The notes beneath the pieces were generated by a model. It was given only the letters and a program-made list of their open reading frames with translations, was not told where the DNA came from and searched no databases. Both the position numbers and the translations under genes were made by a program. From Spirochaetae bacterium HGW-Spirochaetae-1 (GTDB taxonomy: Bacteria; Spirochaetota; UBA4802; UBA5550), in the NCBI GenBank assembly GCA_002839375.1, contig PGXY01000009.1, positions 1 to 64,000 on the forward strand: 64,000 nucleotides of DNA, given 5' to 3'. Positions 16,978-27,636 of the stretch are shown in pieces. Within the stretch, counting starts at the first letter, position 1. Each line of letters opens with the position of its first letter.

Positions 16978-17766
16978 ATGAAAAAAATAAAATTTAACTT
17001 TAAAAAATACCGGTTTGAAATTTACAGCAAACCCGGAGTGTGGATGAATCAAAAAGACCTCAAGCATCTGCAGGAGCGTCTGAGCGGCATTGCGGAAAAA
17101 AGACTCAAAACAAAACCCCGCTTCAGCTTTTTTAAGGATGTGAGATATCTGAACAATAAACTGGTGGTCATCTGCGCCGACAAAAAAACCAAGGATGATT
17201 GTTCATGCTGCGTATTGTCGTATCTGGGCACCTACAGGAAAAGAAGTGTCATCCATTGCGGTGCCGTTTATTCGAATGCGGAAAACCAGGGCACCATGAA
17301 GCTGCTGTACGGTTTTGCAGGATTATATATAATGATTAAAAACCTTTTTTTCCGGAAGGTCTATGTAACCAGCCTGACCCATGTTCCAAAAATATTCGGC
17401 ATGTTCAGCGAGCAGTTTTATCGTGTGTATCCCGACAGCAGAACCGGGCGTGAGGCGGGAAATTTTCATTTAAAAATCAAGGATCTGTTTTTCAATACCT
17501 ACATTAAAGAATGGGATCTCAGTGAATTACCGCAGATAGACGGGTCTTTTGTAATCCGGGGATTCCGGCTCCAGGACGATGGTACTATGCTGTATCCCGA
17601 TACGGTGGAGACCGTTCCGCGGCACCGGAAGGTGGAGTACAATACCCGTTGTTTTAATCTTCTCGATTATGAAAACGGCGATGAAGTATTTCAGGTTGGT
17701 ATTTTTCCGGGGATATTCGGCTTTATCATGAAAAACCGTCGTTCCTTCAGGCACGTTCCCGTGTGA
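16978..17766 (+). CDS. Hypothetical cytoplasmic protein, possibly acetyltransferase-like
   Basis: A 262-residue basic protein with a strong AAAGGAGGG ribosome site. The middle (about 75-150) has RSVIHCGAVYSNAENQGTMK, then a hydrophobic helix (LLYGFAGLYIMIKNLFF) and KVYVTSLTHVPKIFGMFSE. This resembles the core of GNAT-type acyltransferases, but an acetyl-CoA loop is not clear. It stands alone, divergent from the exported-protein gene. Confidence 0.55.
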   Translation: MKKIKFNFKKYRFEIYSKPGVWMNQKDLKHLQERLSGIAEKRLKTKPRFSFFKDVRYLNNKLVVICADKKTKDDCSCCVLSYLGTYRKRSVIHCGAVYSNAENQGTMKLLYGFAGLYIMIKNLFFRKVYVTSLTHVPKIFGMFSEQFYRVYPDSRTGREAGNFHLKIKDLFFNTYIKEWDLSELPQIDGSFVIRGFRLQDDGTMLYPDTVETVPRHRKVEYNTRCFNLLDYENGDEVFQVGIFPGIFGFIMKNRRSFRHVPV

Positions 17767-17809
17767 GAAGAACCATCAAAGGCGATTAACAATTTCGTAC
17801 AACGCTAAT

Positions 17810-17844
17810 ATGCCGTGTTCTTTTTCAAGGAGAGAGCACGGCAT
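17810..17844. other. Stem-loop downstream of 17766
   Basis: 12-bp stem: ATGCCGTGTTCT (17810-17821) against AGAGCACGGCAT (17833-17844), one G-T wobble, 11-nt loop. No T-run follows, so it may protect the mRNA end or act as a factor-dependent terminator. Confidence 0.5.
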
Positions 17845-18060
17845 TGGTATGTGAGCGTCTAAAATTTTTTTATGAGATACTCTTATAGTGTTTACGCTGG
17901 TCAGGTAATGCGTCATGGCCGGTCTGTATACATGTGTTTGCACTGCTTCCGGGGCATGCAGAAAATTGGCAGGAACTTTATTTGCAGAAGTTCATGTATC
18001 TTTTGTTGACAGGAGAAAAACATTCTGCGACAGTATAAAAAAAAGAGACATACAGAATTC

Positions 18061-20316
18061 ATGTTATCAGGCAAATTTAAAGAACGGCTTGGACTTATTT
18101 ATAATGATGAGTCGTACATTATTCAGCAGAAAGCCTATGTATTGTTCTGGCTGTTTATATGTACGATCCTCGTGTACATGATTGTCAATGTTATTAATCT
18201 AACTACCTCCGCATCTACTCACCCTTATCTCATTTCAATTTCGAACTTGGTGAATATGTTTCTCAATATAGCGGGACTTATTGTTCTGCTGAAGGGGAGG
18301 TATAATGGAGCGGTTTTTGTTATAGCTTTTTCTATTTTGTCGCGCGTGGTGTCGGGGATTATTATCAAGTTCGATCTCTTTGTCCAGTCGGGATTCAACA
18401 ATAATATCTATTTTACTTTTGTGATTGCAACCTTGGTGGCTCTTCTGGCGACGAGAGCCCTTATTCATATAATATTCGTGTTTCTCATACTGTTCAATAT
18501 TTCCATCGCTCTTATTGCTGTCTACGCCTTTAATTCACCCGTTGCCAGCATGACAGCCGGTTCAACGATAAATCTGGTCATCGCCCTTATTGCCGCCTAT
18601 ATAACCGCCATTCTGCTGTCGGTTATTACGGAGAGGGCGCTTGAGGGAACCGAAGAAGAACTGATCAAAAATAAAAAGCTCAGCGACAGCCTGGAGATGA
18701 AGGTCCAGGAACTTCAGGCCATGTATGAAGAAATGGAATCTATGAATGAGGCGCTTGAAGAGAATTCAAACGAGATAATGGAAGTCAATAATGAACTGAA
18801 TATCTTTAAAGATTTTGCCGAGGCCTCGACACAGGGATTTGTTATGACCGACCTGAAAGGCTTCATACTCTACACAAACGCAAGCATGAGGAAAATCGTC
18901 GGGCTTGATACTGATGTGGATGTCCGTGGAGATTCAGTCCTTGAATACTTTCCCGGTGAATACCGTGACAAATTTCTGGAGGAAATTGTCCCTCTCATAA
19001 AAGAGCATAAATCATGGTCGGGAGAGCTGCCATTGATCGCCAATTCCGGAAATTATGTTCTGACACTGCAGAACATTTTTCTTCTGAGAGATGACATGAG
19101 GAAAGCCTTTTCCTTCGCAAACGTGGTCACGGATTTGACGGAAAGAAAAACCCTTGAATCGCAGCTTATCCAGGCGCAGAAAATGGAAGCCGTGGGAAGA
19201 CTTGCCGGCGGTGTGGCCCATGATTTCAATAACTATCTCACGGCTATTGCGGGATACGGCAGTCTTCTCATAAGCCAGATGGATGATGATGATTCACGGG
19301 TGGAATACGTGGAGGAAATTCTCAAGGCCTCGGATAAATCATCGGCTCTTACACGGCAGCTGCTTACTATCAGTAAAAGGCAGATGCTCTATCCCGTTGT
19401 CATGAACATAAACATGGAGGTAATGGACCTTCAGAGAATGCTTTCACGGATCATCGGTGAAAACATTGAACTGATCACGGAGCTCGAGGAAAACCTCTGG
19501 TCGATCAGAATCGACCCGGTCCAGGTCGAGCAGATAATTTTAAACCTGGTGATAAACGCGCGTGATGCCATGCCCGACGGCGGCAGGCTCATCGTCAAAA
19601 CCGAGAACAAGCATTTTACCGAATATGACTGCGTTGCCCTTGAGAAGGCCAGGCCGGGCGACTTCGCCTGCCTGTCCGTGCAGGATACGGGTGTGGGAAT
19701 CAAAAGGGAACACATGGACCATATCTTCGAGCCCTTCTTTTCAACAAAGGAAAACGGCAAGGGTACGGGACTCGGGCTTTCAGTGATATACGCCATCACC
19801 CAGCAGCAGGAGGGATGGATTAATGTAAACAGCGGCGAGGGAAGCGGAACGATTTTTCGATTATTTTTTCCCGCGGTCCGGGAATTATCGGGAGTAAACC
19901 GGGAAAAGAGAAAACCCATTGAGGAGTTGTCGGGCTGCGGTGAACATATACTGGTTGTTGAGGACAAGGATGAGGTGAGAAAATTCACCGTGAGCGCCCT
20001 GACCAAATTCGGTTATATAACCTCCGAGGCGTCCACCGTAAAGGATGCTCTGCGAATTTTTAGGGAGAAAAGGGACAATATCGATATAATACTGAGCGAC
20101 ATCAAATTGCCTGACAGGACCGGTATTGATCTGATACAGCAGCTGCAATATGAGAAAGAAAATTTCAGGTTTCTTCTCACCAGCGGCTATATGGAAAAGG
20201 AATCGTTGTGGAATATTATTGTAGAAAACGATTATCCCTTTCTTCCAAAACCATACACTTTATATGAACTGCTGCAGTCGCTGAAAGCCGTTATTGCAAA
20301 AAATACCAGCGGATGA
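18061..20316 (+). CDS. Membrane-bound hybrid histidine kinase
   Basis: A 751-residue sensor. Six membrane helices (about residues 25-190) are followed by a coiled coil (193-250), one PAS domain (251-362), HisKA with His387 ([19 protein letters not shown]), an HATPase domain (about 483-605; [27 protein letters not shown]) and a C-terminal receiver (628-745, Asp680 in ILSDIKLPD). No HTH or enzymatic output domain is present, so a separate phosphotransfer or response partner must lie elsewhere. The membrane part has no large periplasmic loop, suggesting it senses membrane or cytoplasmic signals. A similar kinase core is at 43835-46885. Confidence 0.9.
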   Translation: MLSGKFKERLGLIYNDESYIIQQKAYVLFWLFICTILVYMIVNVINLTTSASTHPYLISISNLVNMFLNIAGLIVLLKGRYNGAVFVIAFSILSRVVSGIIIKFDLFVQSGFNNNIYFTFVIATLVALLATRALIHIIFVFLILFNISIALIAVYAFNSPVASMTAGSTINLVIALIAAYITAILLSVITERALEGTEEELIKNKKLSDSLEMKVQELQAMYEEMESMNEALEENSNEIMEVNNELNIFKDFAEASTQGFVMTDLKGFILYTNASMRKIVGLDTDVDVRGDSVLEYFPGEYRDKFLEEIVPLIKEHKSWSGELPLIANSGNYVLTLQNIFLLRDDMRKAFSFANVVTDLTERKTLESQLIQAQKMEAVGRLAGGVAHDFNNYLTAIAGYGSLLISQMDDDDSRVEYVEEILKASDKSSALTRQLLTISKRQMLYPVVMNINMEVMDLQRMLSRIIGENIELITELEENLWSIRIDPVQVEQIILNLVINARDAMPDGGRLIVKTENKHFTEYDCVALEKARPGDFACLSVQDTGVGIKREHMDHIFEPFFSTKENGKGTGLGLSVIYAITQQQEGWINVNSGEGSGTIFRLFFPAVRELSGVNREKRKPIEELSGCGEHILVVEDKDEVRKFTVSALTKFGYITSEASTVKDALRIFREKRDNIDIILSDIKLPDRTGIDLIQQLQYEKENFRFLLTSGYMEKESLWNIIVENDYPFLPKPYTLYELLQSLKAVIAKNTSG

Positions 20317-20343
20317 CCAGCAGGCATTTCTTCTCCAATTTGT

Positions 20344-21273
<930 letters not shown>

Positions 21274-21382
21274 TTATTTTTATAAGAAAAAACAGTAATT
21301 GACAGATTTTACCCATCATACTGCATGGTGTGTTTCGGGAAAACAGGCAATTTTACTATATATATTATAAGAGGATTTAACT

Positions 21383-21859
21383 ATGGATAGAATCAAGAAC
21401 ATCGCCCTGGTGGCCCATGACAACCGGAAAAAAGATATGGTGGAATGGGTTGAATGGAATTACAAGGGGCTCATGAAACATCGCATAGTCTGCACCGGCA
21501 CAACGGGCAAACTTGTTGAAGAAGCGATGAAAAGAAAATGTAAAGAAGACGGGATTGAATACAACCTGCATATCGTGAAACTGAAATCAGGACCCCTGGG
21601 CGGCGACCAGCAGTTGGGGGCCATGATTGCTGAAGAGGAAATAGACATAATGATATTTTTCTGGGACCCCATGCAGGCCCAGCCCCACGATGTGGATGTG
21701 AAGGCCCTGCTGAGAATCGCCACGGTGTATAATATCCCCATGGCCTCGAACCGTTCAACGGCAGACTTTCTCATATCATCGCCCCTCATGAAAGAGCCAT
21801 ACCATCCGCGACTCAAGGACTACTCTTCCTACATGGTTAGAAACATAGACTTTAACTAG
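21383..21859 (+). CDS. mgsA: Methylglyoxal synthase
   Basis: Converts dihydroxyacetone phosphate to methylglyoxal, a bypass when phosphate is short. 158 residues, typical of the family. IALVAHDNRK opens the fold, and GPLGGDQQLGA holds the catalytic Asp75. WDPMQAQPHDVDVKAL carries the conserved His102, and ASNRSTADF is the phosphate-binding end. Divergent from argB with 175 bp between. It precedes the sugar-nucleotide gene at 21956. Confidence 0.95.
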   Translation: MDRIKNIALVAHDNRKKDMVEWVEWNYKGLMKHRIVCTGTTGKLVEEAMKRKCKEDGIEYNLHIVKLKSGPLGGDQQLGAMIAEEEIDIMIFFWDPMQAQPHDVDVKALLRIATVYNIPMASNRSTADFLISSPLMKEPYHPRLKDYSSYMVRNIDFN

Positions 21860-21955
21860 GAGGGCACAAAATTCACTTGAAATATTTCAAAGTGACATGT
21901 AGTGTCGAAAATCATGGCCGGATATTCCGGCAGTCATTCTGAATGAGGAGCTCTT

Positions 21956-23332
21956 ATGATTTCGTACAAAGGGTATGATGAAGTAATACGGAACGTCCTG
22001 GACCATGGCCAGGGCCACGTCTTCGCCTACTGGGACGAACTGGGCGACGATGAAAAGGTGAACCTTCTTGAGGACCTGAAAAGTGTTGATTTAACCCTGA
22101 TGAAGTCCCTGTTTGATGGAATCAGGAGCGAAGAGCCCGGGGATTTCGGACCGGCGCCGTTTATTGCCGTTCCCTCCACGGGCGAAGAAAAAGCTCGTTA
22201 TGACGAAGCCCGCAGCGCGGGAGTCGGGCATATCAGGGAAGGAAAAGTGGCGGCCTTTGTTGTAGCCGGGGGACAGGGATCACGGCTTGGTTTTGAAGGC
22301 CCCAAGGGTAAGTTTCCCGTGGGACCCGTAAGCGACCGGACCCTCTTCCAGATTCACGGTGAGAAGATAGCCAAATATTCTGAAAAATATAACACGGTAA
22401 TACCGTGGCTGGTCATGACATCAAAGGGAAATCATGAAGAAACAGCGGTCTATTTCAGGGAGAACAGCTATTTTGGAATCAATGAGAAGGATGTCTTCAT
22501 TTTCCCCCAGAACATGATCCCCTCCCTGGACACGGGCGGGAACCTTGTCATGGAATCAAAGAGCAGTCTCTTTAAAAATCCCGACGGTCATGGCGGCAGC
22601 CTCACGGCTTTGAATTCGTCGGGCGTGCTTGACGAGATGATTAAGAGAGGGATTGAAACCATATCCTATTTCCAGGTTGACAATCCCCTGGTGAAAATAG
22701 TGGATCCGGCGTTCATCGGTTTTCATGTTCTCCGGGGAGCCGAGATTTCCAGCAAGGCGCTGAAGAAGGCCTATCCCGAAGAGAAGGTGGGTGTTTTTGT
22801 TACGTTTACGGGCGGCCGCATCGGTGTCGTGGAATATTCCGATCTATCAAGTGACAAGGCCCACGAGAAAGACGGGGCCGGGAACCTGGTATATACGGCC
22901 GGCAGTATCGCCATCCATCTTTTCGACGCGCGCTTCGTAAAGCGCATAACGGGGGGCGCCGATATTTCCCTGCCCTTTCACACGGCAAAAAAGAAACTTG
23001 CCGTTATTGAAAAAGGGAAACAGACAAGCGTTGACGGATATAAATTCGAGAAGTTTGTCTTTGACGCTCTTCCCCTGACCGATAAAAATGTAGTCTTTGA
23101 AACAATACGTGAAGAAGAGTTCGCGCCGGTGAAAAACGCCACGGGTGTCGATTCCCTGGAAACGTCGCAGTCTCTTATGATGGAACTGCATCGGCGGTGG
23201 CTCCGGGAAAGGGGGATATCCGTGCCCGACGCGGTACAAAAACTGGAGATATCACCGCTCCTGGCTGTTGAGCCCGGGGACCTGGATTCTTCCCTGGTTG
23301 TCCCCGGCGAAGAGAAGGTGTATCTGAAATGA
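21956..23332 (+). CDS. UDP-sugar pyrophosphorylase (UDPGP/UAP1-like)
   Basis: A 458-residue nucleotidyltransferase of the UDPGP family, probably making UDP-GlcNAc or UDP-glucose from UTP and the sugar 1-phosphate. The signature loop is at residues 104-122 (AGGQGSRLGFEGPKGKFPVG begins at 104). Further motifs: MTSKGNHEETAVYF, DTGGNLVMESKSSLFKNPDGHGG and FQVDNPLVKIVDP. The eukaryote-like UAP1/AGX type is less common in bacteria than GlmU. Which sugar it uses is not determined. AGGAG ribosome site. Confidence 0.85.
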   Translation: MISYKGYDEVIRNVLDHGQGHVFAYWDELGDDEKVNLLEDLKSVDLTLMKSLFDGIRSEEPGDFGPAPFIAVPSTGEEKARYDEARSAGVGHIREGKVAAFVVAGGQGSRLGFEGPKGKFPVGPVSDRTLFQIHGEKIAKYSEKYNTVIPWLVMTSKGNHEETAVYFRENSYFGINEKDVFIFPQNMIPSLDTGGNLVMESKSSLFKNPDGHGGSLTALNSSGVLDEMIKRGIETISYFQVDNPLVKIVDPAFIGFHVLRGAEISSKALKKAYPEEKVGVFVTFTGGRIGVVEYSDLSSDKAHEKDGAGNLVYTAGSIAIHLFDARFVKRITGGADISLPFHTAKKKLAVIEKGKQTSVDGYKFEKFVFDALPLTDKNVVFETIREEEFAPVKNATGVDSLETSQSLMMELHRRWLRERGISVPDAVQKLEISPLLAVEPGDLDSSLVVPGEEKVYLK

Positions 23333-23357
23333 TAACGACGGGTGCGGGGCTGATACT

Positions 23358-23876
23358 ATGAAAAAATGCAGATACCTTATTTTGATCCTCATCATGCTGT
23401 GGGGGTCGGCTTTATCCCCTGCCGGTGCCGGGGATAAAATCAGGATAATGGTGCTGGGGTTCAGATCTCCTCTCATGGATGATGTGCAGGATACCTATCT
23501 CCGCGAGGCTCTTCTGAGGCTCCTGGCGCAGAAGGGATTCAGTGTTGTGCCCGTCATGGATCTGGAAGCCATCCAAAACGGGGAAACGGCCATACCGCTC
23601 AGAAGCATGACGGTGTCGCAGATACGTGAATGCGCCGTGAAATACAACGCGGCATATGTTATATACGGTGATCTTGAGACGGACGGCAGGGGTGACGGTT
23701 CAAGCGAGATACGCGAGGGTCGTCCCTATGTGTGTACCACCTTCATTTATTGTGCGGGTGATAACACAACGGCCCGGCTCACCTATAAAATTGCCGGTCG
23801 GGAGAACTGGTATCTCTTTTTTCAGGACCTGGCGGCGGAATTGGCCTCCATGATTGAAAAATCAATCAATGGCTGA
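23358..23876 (+). CDS. Exported TolB-N/CsgG-like small protein
   Basis: A 172-residue exported protein with a signal peptide ending near AGAG. The mature part has the CsgG/TolB-N fold spacing: IRIMVLGFRSP, LLAQKGFSVVPVMDLEA, CAVKYNAAYVIYGDLE and a beta-rich end. It starts 25 bp after the UDP-sugar gene and may be in its transcript. Third protein of this fold type in the window. Confidence 0.6.
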   Translation: MKKCRYLILILIMLWGSALSPAGAGDKIRIMVLGFRSPLMDDVQDTYLREALLRLLAQKGFSVVPVMDLEAIQNGETAIPLRSMTVSQIRECAVKYNAAYVIYGDLETDGRGDGSSEIREGRPYVCTTFIYCAGDNTTARLTYKIAGRENWYLFFQDLAAELASMIEKSING

Positions 23877-23878
23877 TC

Positions 23879-24040
23879 TTATCGGCTTAAAAGAAACTTA
23901 TTGGTGACAAATTCAGTCTGAATAGGATTAAGATCGTATTTTTGCGCCGCTTCTTCCACCAGTTTGGCTTTGTCCGCATGTTCATTGCATTTCAGTATAG
24001 CACCGATATACCTGATAGCTTCTCTTACATGATCATCCAT
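23879..24040 (-). CDS. 53-residue hypothetical protein
   Basis: Starts at ATG 24040, after a G-rich ribosome site. The 53-residue peptide (DDHVREAIRYIGAILKCNEH, AKLVEEAAQKYDLNPIQTEF) is helical and reads like real coding sequence. It follows closely the radical SAM gene on the same strand (58 bp between) and ends 3 bp from the convergent 23358 gene. Unknown function. Confidence 0.55.
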   Translation of the reverse strand: MDDHVREAIRYIGAILKCNEHADKAKLVEEAAQKYDLNPIQTEFVTNKFLLSR

Positions 24041-24098
24041 GGTTCCCCCCCCCACATTTGTAATATATACCATAACGGCACAGAAAATCAAAAAAAAG

Positions 24099-24977
24099 TT
24101 ATAGTGCCCGTAAAAATTCCGGTTTCAGCATGCTTTCATCCCTGTTGGAAATGACCTTATGCAGCATTTTCAAAACGGCGTTTTTGTCCCGGGGCAGCTC
24201 GGCCCTGATGGGAAGGTAATTCGACGCGTGGTTTGATGTGAAGTAGCACTGTCTTTTTACATCCATGTTCTCAATGATGAGCTGCAGTTCCTTCAGGAGA
24301 CCGAATTTATCGGGCAGACGGAAGGTCCCTTCCTGGGCCTCCTGCCAGAGCTTTGTGTTGGGAAGGAGCATGACCGTGAGCGCCGAGGCGTAATCGGGCG
24401 ACATTTCGCCGAGAAGTTTGCCCGTATCAATGGCATGTTCCCTGGTCATGTCCTGGCCTCCCAGGCCCAGGAGAACTGTCTGGGAAAGCAGAATGCCCGA
24501 GTCGATGATCTTTTGGGCTGTTTCTATCATTTTGTGGGGGAAGGCTCCCTTGCGTATATGACGGAGAACATCCTTGTTGCCGCTTTCAATCCCCTGGTAT
24601 ATTATCCCCAGTCCGGCATCTTTCAATTCCTTCAGTTCGGCCGGCGTTTTTTTCAGAATAGCCTTGGTGTTGCCGTAGACGCCGAAGCGCTGCACCGAAG
24701 GGCTTTTTTTCTTCGTATAGGCCATGAGGTCCAGCAGGGTTTCCGTGGGGAGAATAAGCACGTCCCCGTCGGCAAAAAAGGCCTTGGTGAAATCATGTCC
24801 GTAGCTGGAGGCCTCGTCGATGTCCCGCTTGACTGTGCTGATATCTTTTAAACGGAATTTCTGGCCCTTGTAGGTGCCGCAGAAGGTACACTGGTTGTGC
24901 GAACATCCCACCGTGACCTGGATAATCATGCTGTAAGCCTCGCTGGGAGGCCGAATGACGTGACCGATATAATCCAT
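24099..24977 (-). CDS. Radical SAM protein
   Basis: A 292-residue radical SAM enzyme with cluster motif C25-x4-C30-x2-C33 (VGCSHNQCTFCGTYKGQKF). Downstream are FFADGDVLILP and GIIYQGIESGNKDVLRHI, the AdoMet-binding and Elp3/oxygen-independent-coproporphyrinogen-oxidase-type elements. The x4 spacing is characteristic of a stand-alone family without B12 domain. Substrate unknown. It is on the same strand as the 53-residue gene. Confidence 0.85.
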   Translation of the reverse strand: MDYIGHVIRPPSEAYSMIIQVTVGCSHNQCTFCGTYKGQKFRLKDISTVKRDIDEASSYGHDFTKAFFADGDVLILPTETLLDLMAYTKKKSPSVQRFGVYGNTKAILKKTPAELKELKDAGLGIIYQGIESGNKDVLRHIRKGAFPHKMIETAQKIIDSGILLSQTVLLGLGGQDMTREHAIDTGKLLGEMSPDYASALTVMLLPNTKLWQEAQEGTFRLPDKFGLLKELQLIIENMDVKRQCYFTSNHASNYLPIRAELPRDKNAVLKMLHKVISNRDESMLKPEFLRAL

Positions 24978-25116
24978 GTAAATTCTCCTTATATAAGGAC
25001 AATGGTATAAAAACCGTCAATATTGTCAAATCTATTGATATCTTTTTATTTACATGTCCCGCCCTGGGTAAGACATCGAGGTGATGCTTTCTCTGTCCGG
25101 AGAGATGCGGGCGATG

Positions 25117-25770
25117 TTACAAGAAATTCTTTTCGCCATCGGTCTCCAGTTCCGCTATCTTATGCAGCTGCAGATTCAGCCGAACCATCAGCCGGTCCCT
25201 GAGTATCCACGATGCCATGGTGTTATAGGTTATGTTCCCGTATACCGGTGAGAAATTGACCGTGCTATCGAGCTTTTCGAGATGCTTCCTTGTGAAGTCC
25301 CGGGCAAAATTATAGTCCGTCGTATCACCGATGACGAATTTAATCTCATCATGAGGATTGAGACAGGTGAGATTTTCCATGAGAAAGGAACTATCTTCGC
25401 CGCTCGAGGGTGTTTTTACATCGACAATCTTTCTCGCCCGGGCATCAATTTTTTCCAGTGGCAGGCTGCCATTTGTTTCGATCTGAACATTGTATCCCCC
25501 GTCGCAGAGATTCTTTATGAGATACCGGACATTTTCCTGGCACAGGGGTTCTCCGCCCGTTATGGTGATGTGGTGGATGCCCGTTTCATTGTGTATTTTT
25601 GCCATGATGGCCGCGATCTCCATTTCAGATCCGCCGTTCCACGCGTATTCCGAATCGCAATATCGGCACCGGAGATTGCATCCCGTGAGACGAATGAACA
25701 GGGAAGGAAAGCCCGTTGTTGTCGTTTCTCCCTGGAGGGAGAAAAATATTTCTTTGACGATCAGTTTCAT
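25117..25770 (-). CDS. queE: 7-carboxy-7-deazaguanine synthase
   Basis: Radical SAM enzyme of queuosine (preQ1) synthesis: 6-carboxy-tetrahydropterin to 7-carboxy-7-deazaguanine. 217 residues, family length. Cluster motif C31-x3-C35-x2-C38 (LTGCNLRCRYCDSEYAW), with SLQGE ahead, ITITGGEPL, and VQIETNGSLPL. No other queuosine gene is adjacent. Confidence 0.9.
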   Translation of the reverse strand: MKLIVKEIFFSLQGETTTTGFPSLFIRLTGCNLRCRYCDSEYAWNGGSEMEIAAIMAKIHNETGIHHITITGGEPLCQENVRYLIKNLCDGGYNVQIETNGSLPLEKIDARARKIVDVKTPSSGEDSSFLMENLTCLNPHDEIKFVIGDTTDYNFARDFTRKHLEKLDSTVNFSPVYGNITYNTMASWILRDRLMVRLNLQLHKIAELETDGEKNFL

Positions 25771-25969
25771 TGTAAGGGCCGCCTCTTTAATTCCTGTTTC
25801 TCATGGTTTCCGACATTACAGTATACGTGGAAATAATTCAATAATTTTGTGTTTTTTTTGCTTATACCGTCAATTTTTCATACTTTAATTATAGCAGGTA
25901 CAATGTATGTATTGGAGTTACAATCGGTTCTGCTGGAATGAATATGATTTTTAAAACAGGAGGCATGAG

Positions 25970-26263
25970 ATGAAGGCAGGTGTTCTGGTAACTGGCACAG
26001 GCGCTCTGGTGTATCTTACTTCGCATAAGAGTCATATTGATGACGCCCTTATTGCGAAATTCAAGGCAAAGGGAATAAATAAATTTATTGCCTACGAGGT
26101 TCCCGCTGACAAGGCAAAGGAACGGTATACGGGCCATTATGAAGCGGTCATACGCGATCTCAGGGAGACCGACGATCTGCGTATTCTCGACTATGACGGC
26201 TCGCGGGCCTTTAAGACTTTTTCCTTCAAAGAGCTGGGGCAGCCCTTCATGTATGAGGGATAG
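25970..26263 (+). CDS. 97-residue hypothetical protein
   Basis: Strong AGGAGG ribosome site. A small soluble protein (VLVTGTGALVYLTSHKSHID ... HYEAVIRDLRETDDLRILDY) with a repeated alpha/beta pattern. No family recognised. Alone between queE and the metallo-beta-lactamase gene. Confidence 0.65.
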   Translation: MKAGVLVTGTGALVYLTSHKSHIDDALIAKFKAKGINKFIAYEVPADKAKERYTGHYEAVIRDLRETDDLRILDYDGSRAFKTFSFKELGQPFMYEG

Positions 26264-26538
26264 GAACTTTCGGTTTTATTAAACTGATTGTACCTGCAAA
26301 ACCCTTCATTGCGTGACCAGGTGAAGCGGTAAAAACCTGTTTATATTTTTGGTTACAGATTGCATCCCTCCATTACAGAGACCGATACAGGTCTTTGAGA
26401 AAAAATATGTAACACCCTGCCGGTTTATTCCTCCAAGTATAGAAACAGTGCTGAATTGTAAAAGCATGCAATCCTTCCCGGTTTCTGAAATACAGACGAC
26501 ATATAAACAGGGGGAAAAAAAGGGGAAAATAGCAGGAT

Positions 26539-27636
26539 ATGACCGTATATAAAAAGGCCTACAGCAGAAGAAGATTTCTCTTTCTCGGAGCCATGACTTT
26601 TCTTGCTTCGGCCATTCCCCTTTTTCGGAGCCTGGCCTCACCGGACAGGAAGAAGTCCCTGTTTCTCAAAAATGAATCACTTTCTGTCATTAAGAAGGGC
26701 TATGCAGGCAATCCCTTCGTGGATGGGAAATTCGTAAATGAAGTCCCCAAGCCGAAGATACCCTTCAGCGAGGTGATGAAATGGCGCATGACTCGGAAGA
26801 AGGGCGCAGCCGAAAAGGTGAACGATCTCTTCGCTCTGCCTGTCCGTAGAAACAGGATCATGTTTGAAAGCGGGGACGATATGCTGGTATGGTTCGGTCA
26901 CGCCACATTCTTTATCCGTCTCGACGGCGTGTCCTTTCTGACCGATCCCTGTCTCAGGGATATCATGTTCGTGGAAAGATACATTGGTTCGCCCTGTGAT
27001 CTGGGGGATATAAAAAACATAGATTATCTTCTCATATCCCATTCCCATCGCGACCATCTTGATGAGGGGACCATGAAGGAACTTGATCTCCGGGGAACCA
27101 GGGCTCTGGTGCCCCTGAAGATGGGAGAACTGGTTTCCTCCATGAATAAAAACCTTACCGTTGAGGAAGCGGGATGGTATCAGCGCTACACCGTGCGGCC
27201 CGGGAGCCCTGAAGTATATCTCATGCCGGCTCAGCACTGGTCACAGCGCTTTGTCAAAGATGTGAATCAGGTGCTCTGGGGAAGTTATGTAATCCGCGGA
27301 AAGAAAAAGAGCGTTTATTTTGCCGGAGATTCGGCTTATGCCCCCCATTTCAAAACGGTAGGTTCCCTGTTTCCCGGGATTGACGTATGTCTCATGCCTA
27401 TCGGTGCTTACCGGCCCGCTTCTATCATGCAGGGAAGCCACCTGTCACCATGGGAATCCCTCGACGCTTTCCATGACCTGGGAGGCAAAACTTTTATTCC
27501 CATGCACTATGGCACTTATAATCTGGCCGACGAGCCCCGTGGAGAGCCGATACGTGTCATGTCGTCTCTTCGTCATGAAGGTAAAATAAATGGTGAGTTG
27601 AAGACGCTCGAAGTGGGCGAGATATACCCGCTGTAA
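26539..27636 (+). CDS. Metallo-beta-lactamase-fold hydrolase with Tat-like signal
   Basis: 365 residues. The N-terminus SRRRFLFLGAMTFLASAIP resembles a Tat signal or membrane anchor. The zinc-hydrolase core has FGHATFFIRLDG, LISHSHRDHLDEGTM (HxHxDH motif) and FAGDSAYAPHF, with a later PMHYGTYN His. This is the UlaG/NAPE-PLD-like arrangement. A phospholipase-D-type or phosphodiester substrate is possible but unproven. Convergent with the COG3014 lipoprotein gene, whose stop is adjacent. Confidence 0.8.
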   Translation: MTVYKKAYSRRRFLFLGAMTFLASAIPLFRSLASPDRKKSLFLKNESLSVIKKGYAGNPFVDGKFVNEVPKPKIPFSEVMKWRMTRKKGAAEKVNDLFALPVRRNRIMFESGDDMLVWFGHATFFIRLDGVSFLTDPCLRDIMFVERYIGSPCDLGDIKNIDYLLISHSHRDHLDEGTMKELDLRGTRALVPLKMGELVSSMNKNLTVEEAGWYQRYTVRPGSPEVYLMPAQHWSQRFVKDVNQVLWGSYVIRGKKKSVYFAGDSAYAPHFKTVGSLFPGIDVCLMPIGAYRPASIMQGSHLSPWESLDAFHDLGGKTFIPMHYGTYNLADEPRGEPIRVMSSLRHEGKINGELKTLEVGEIYPL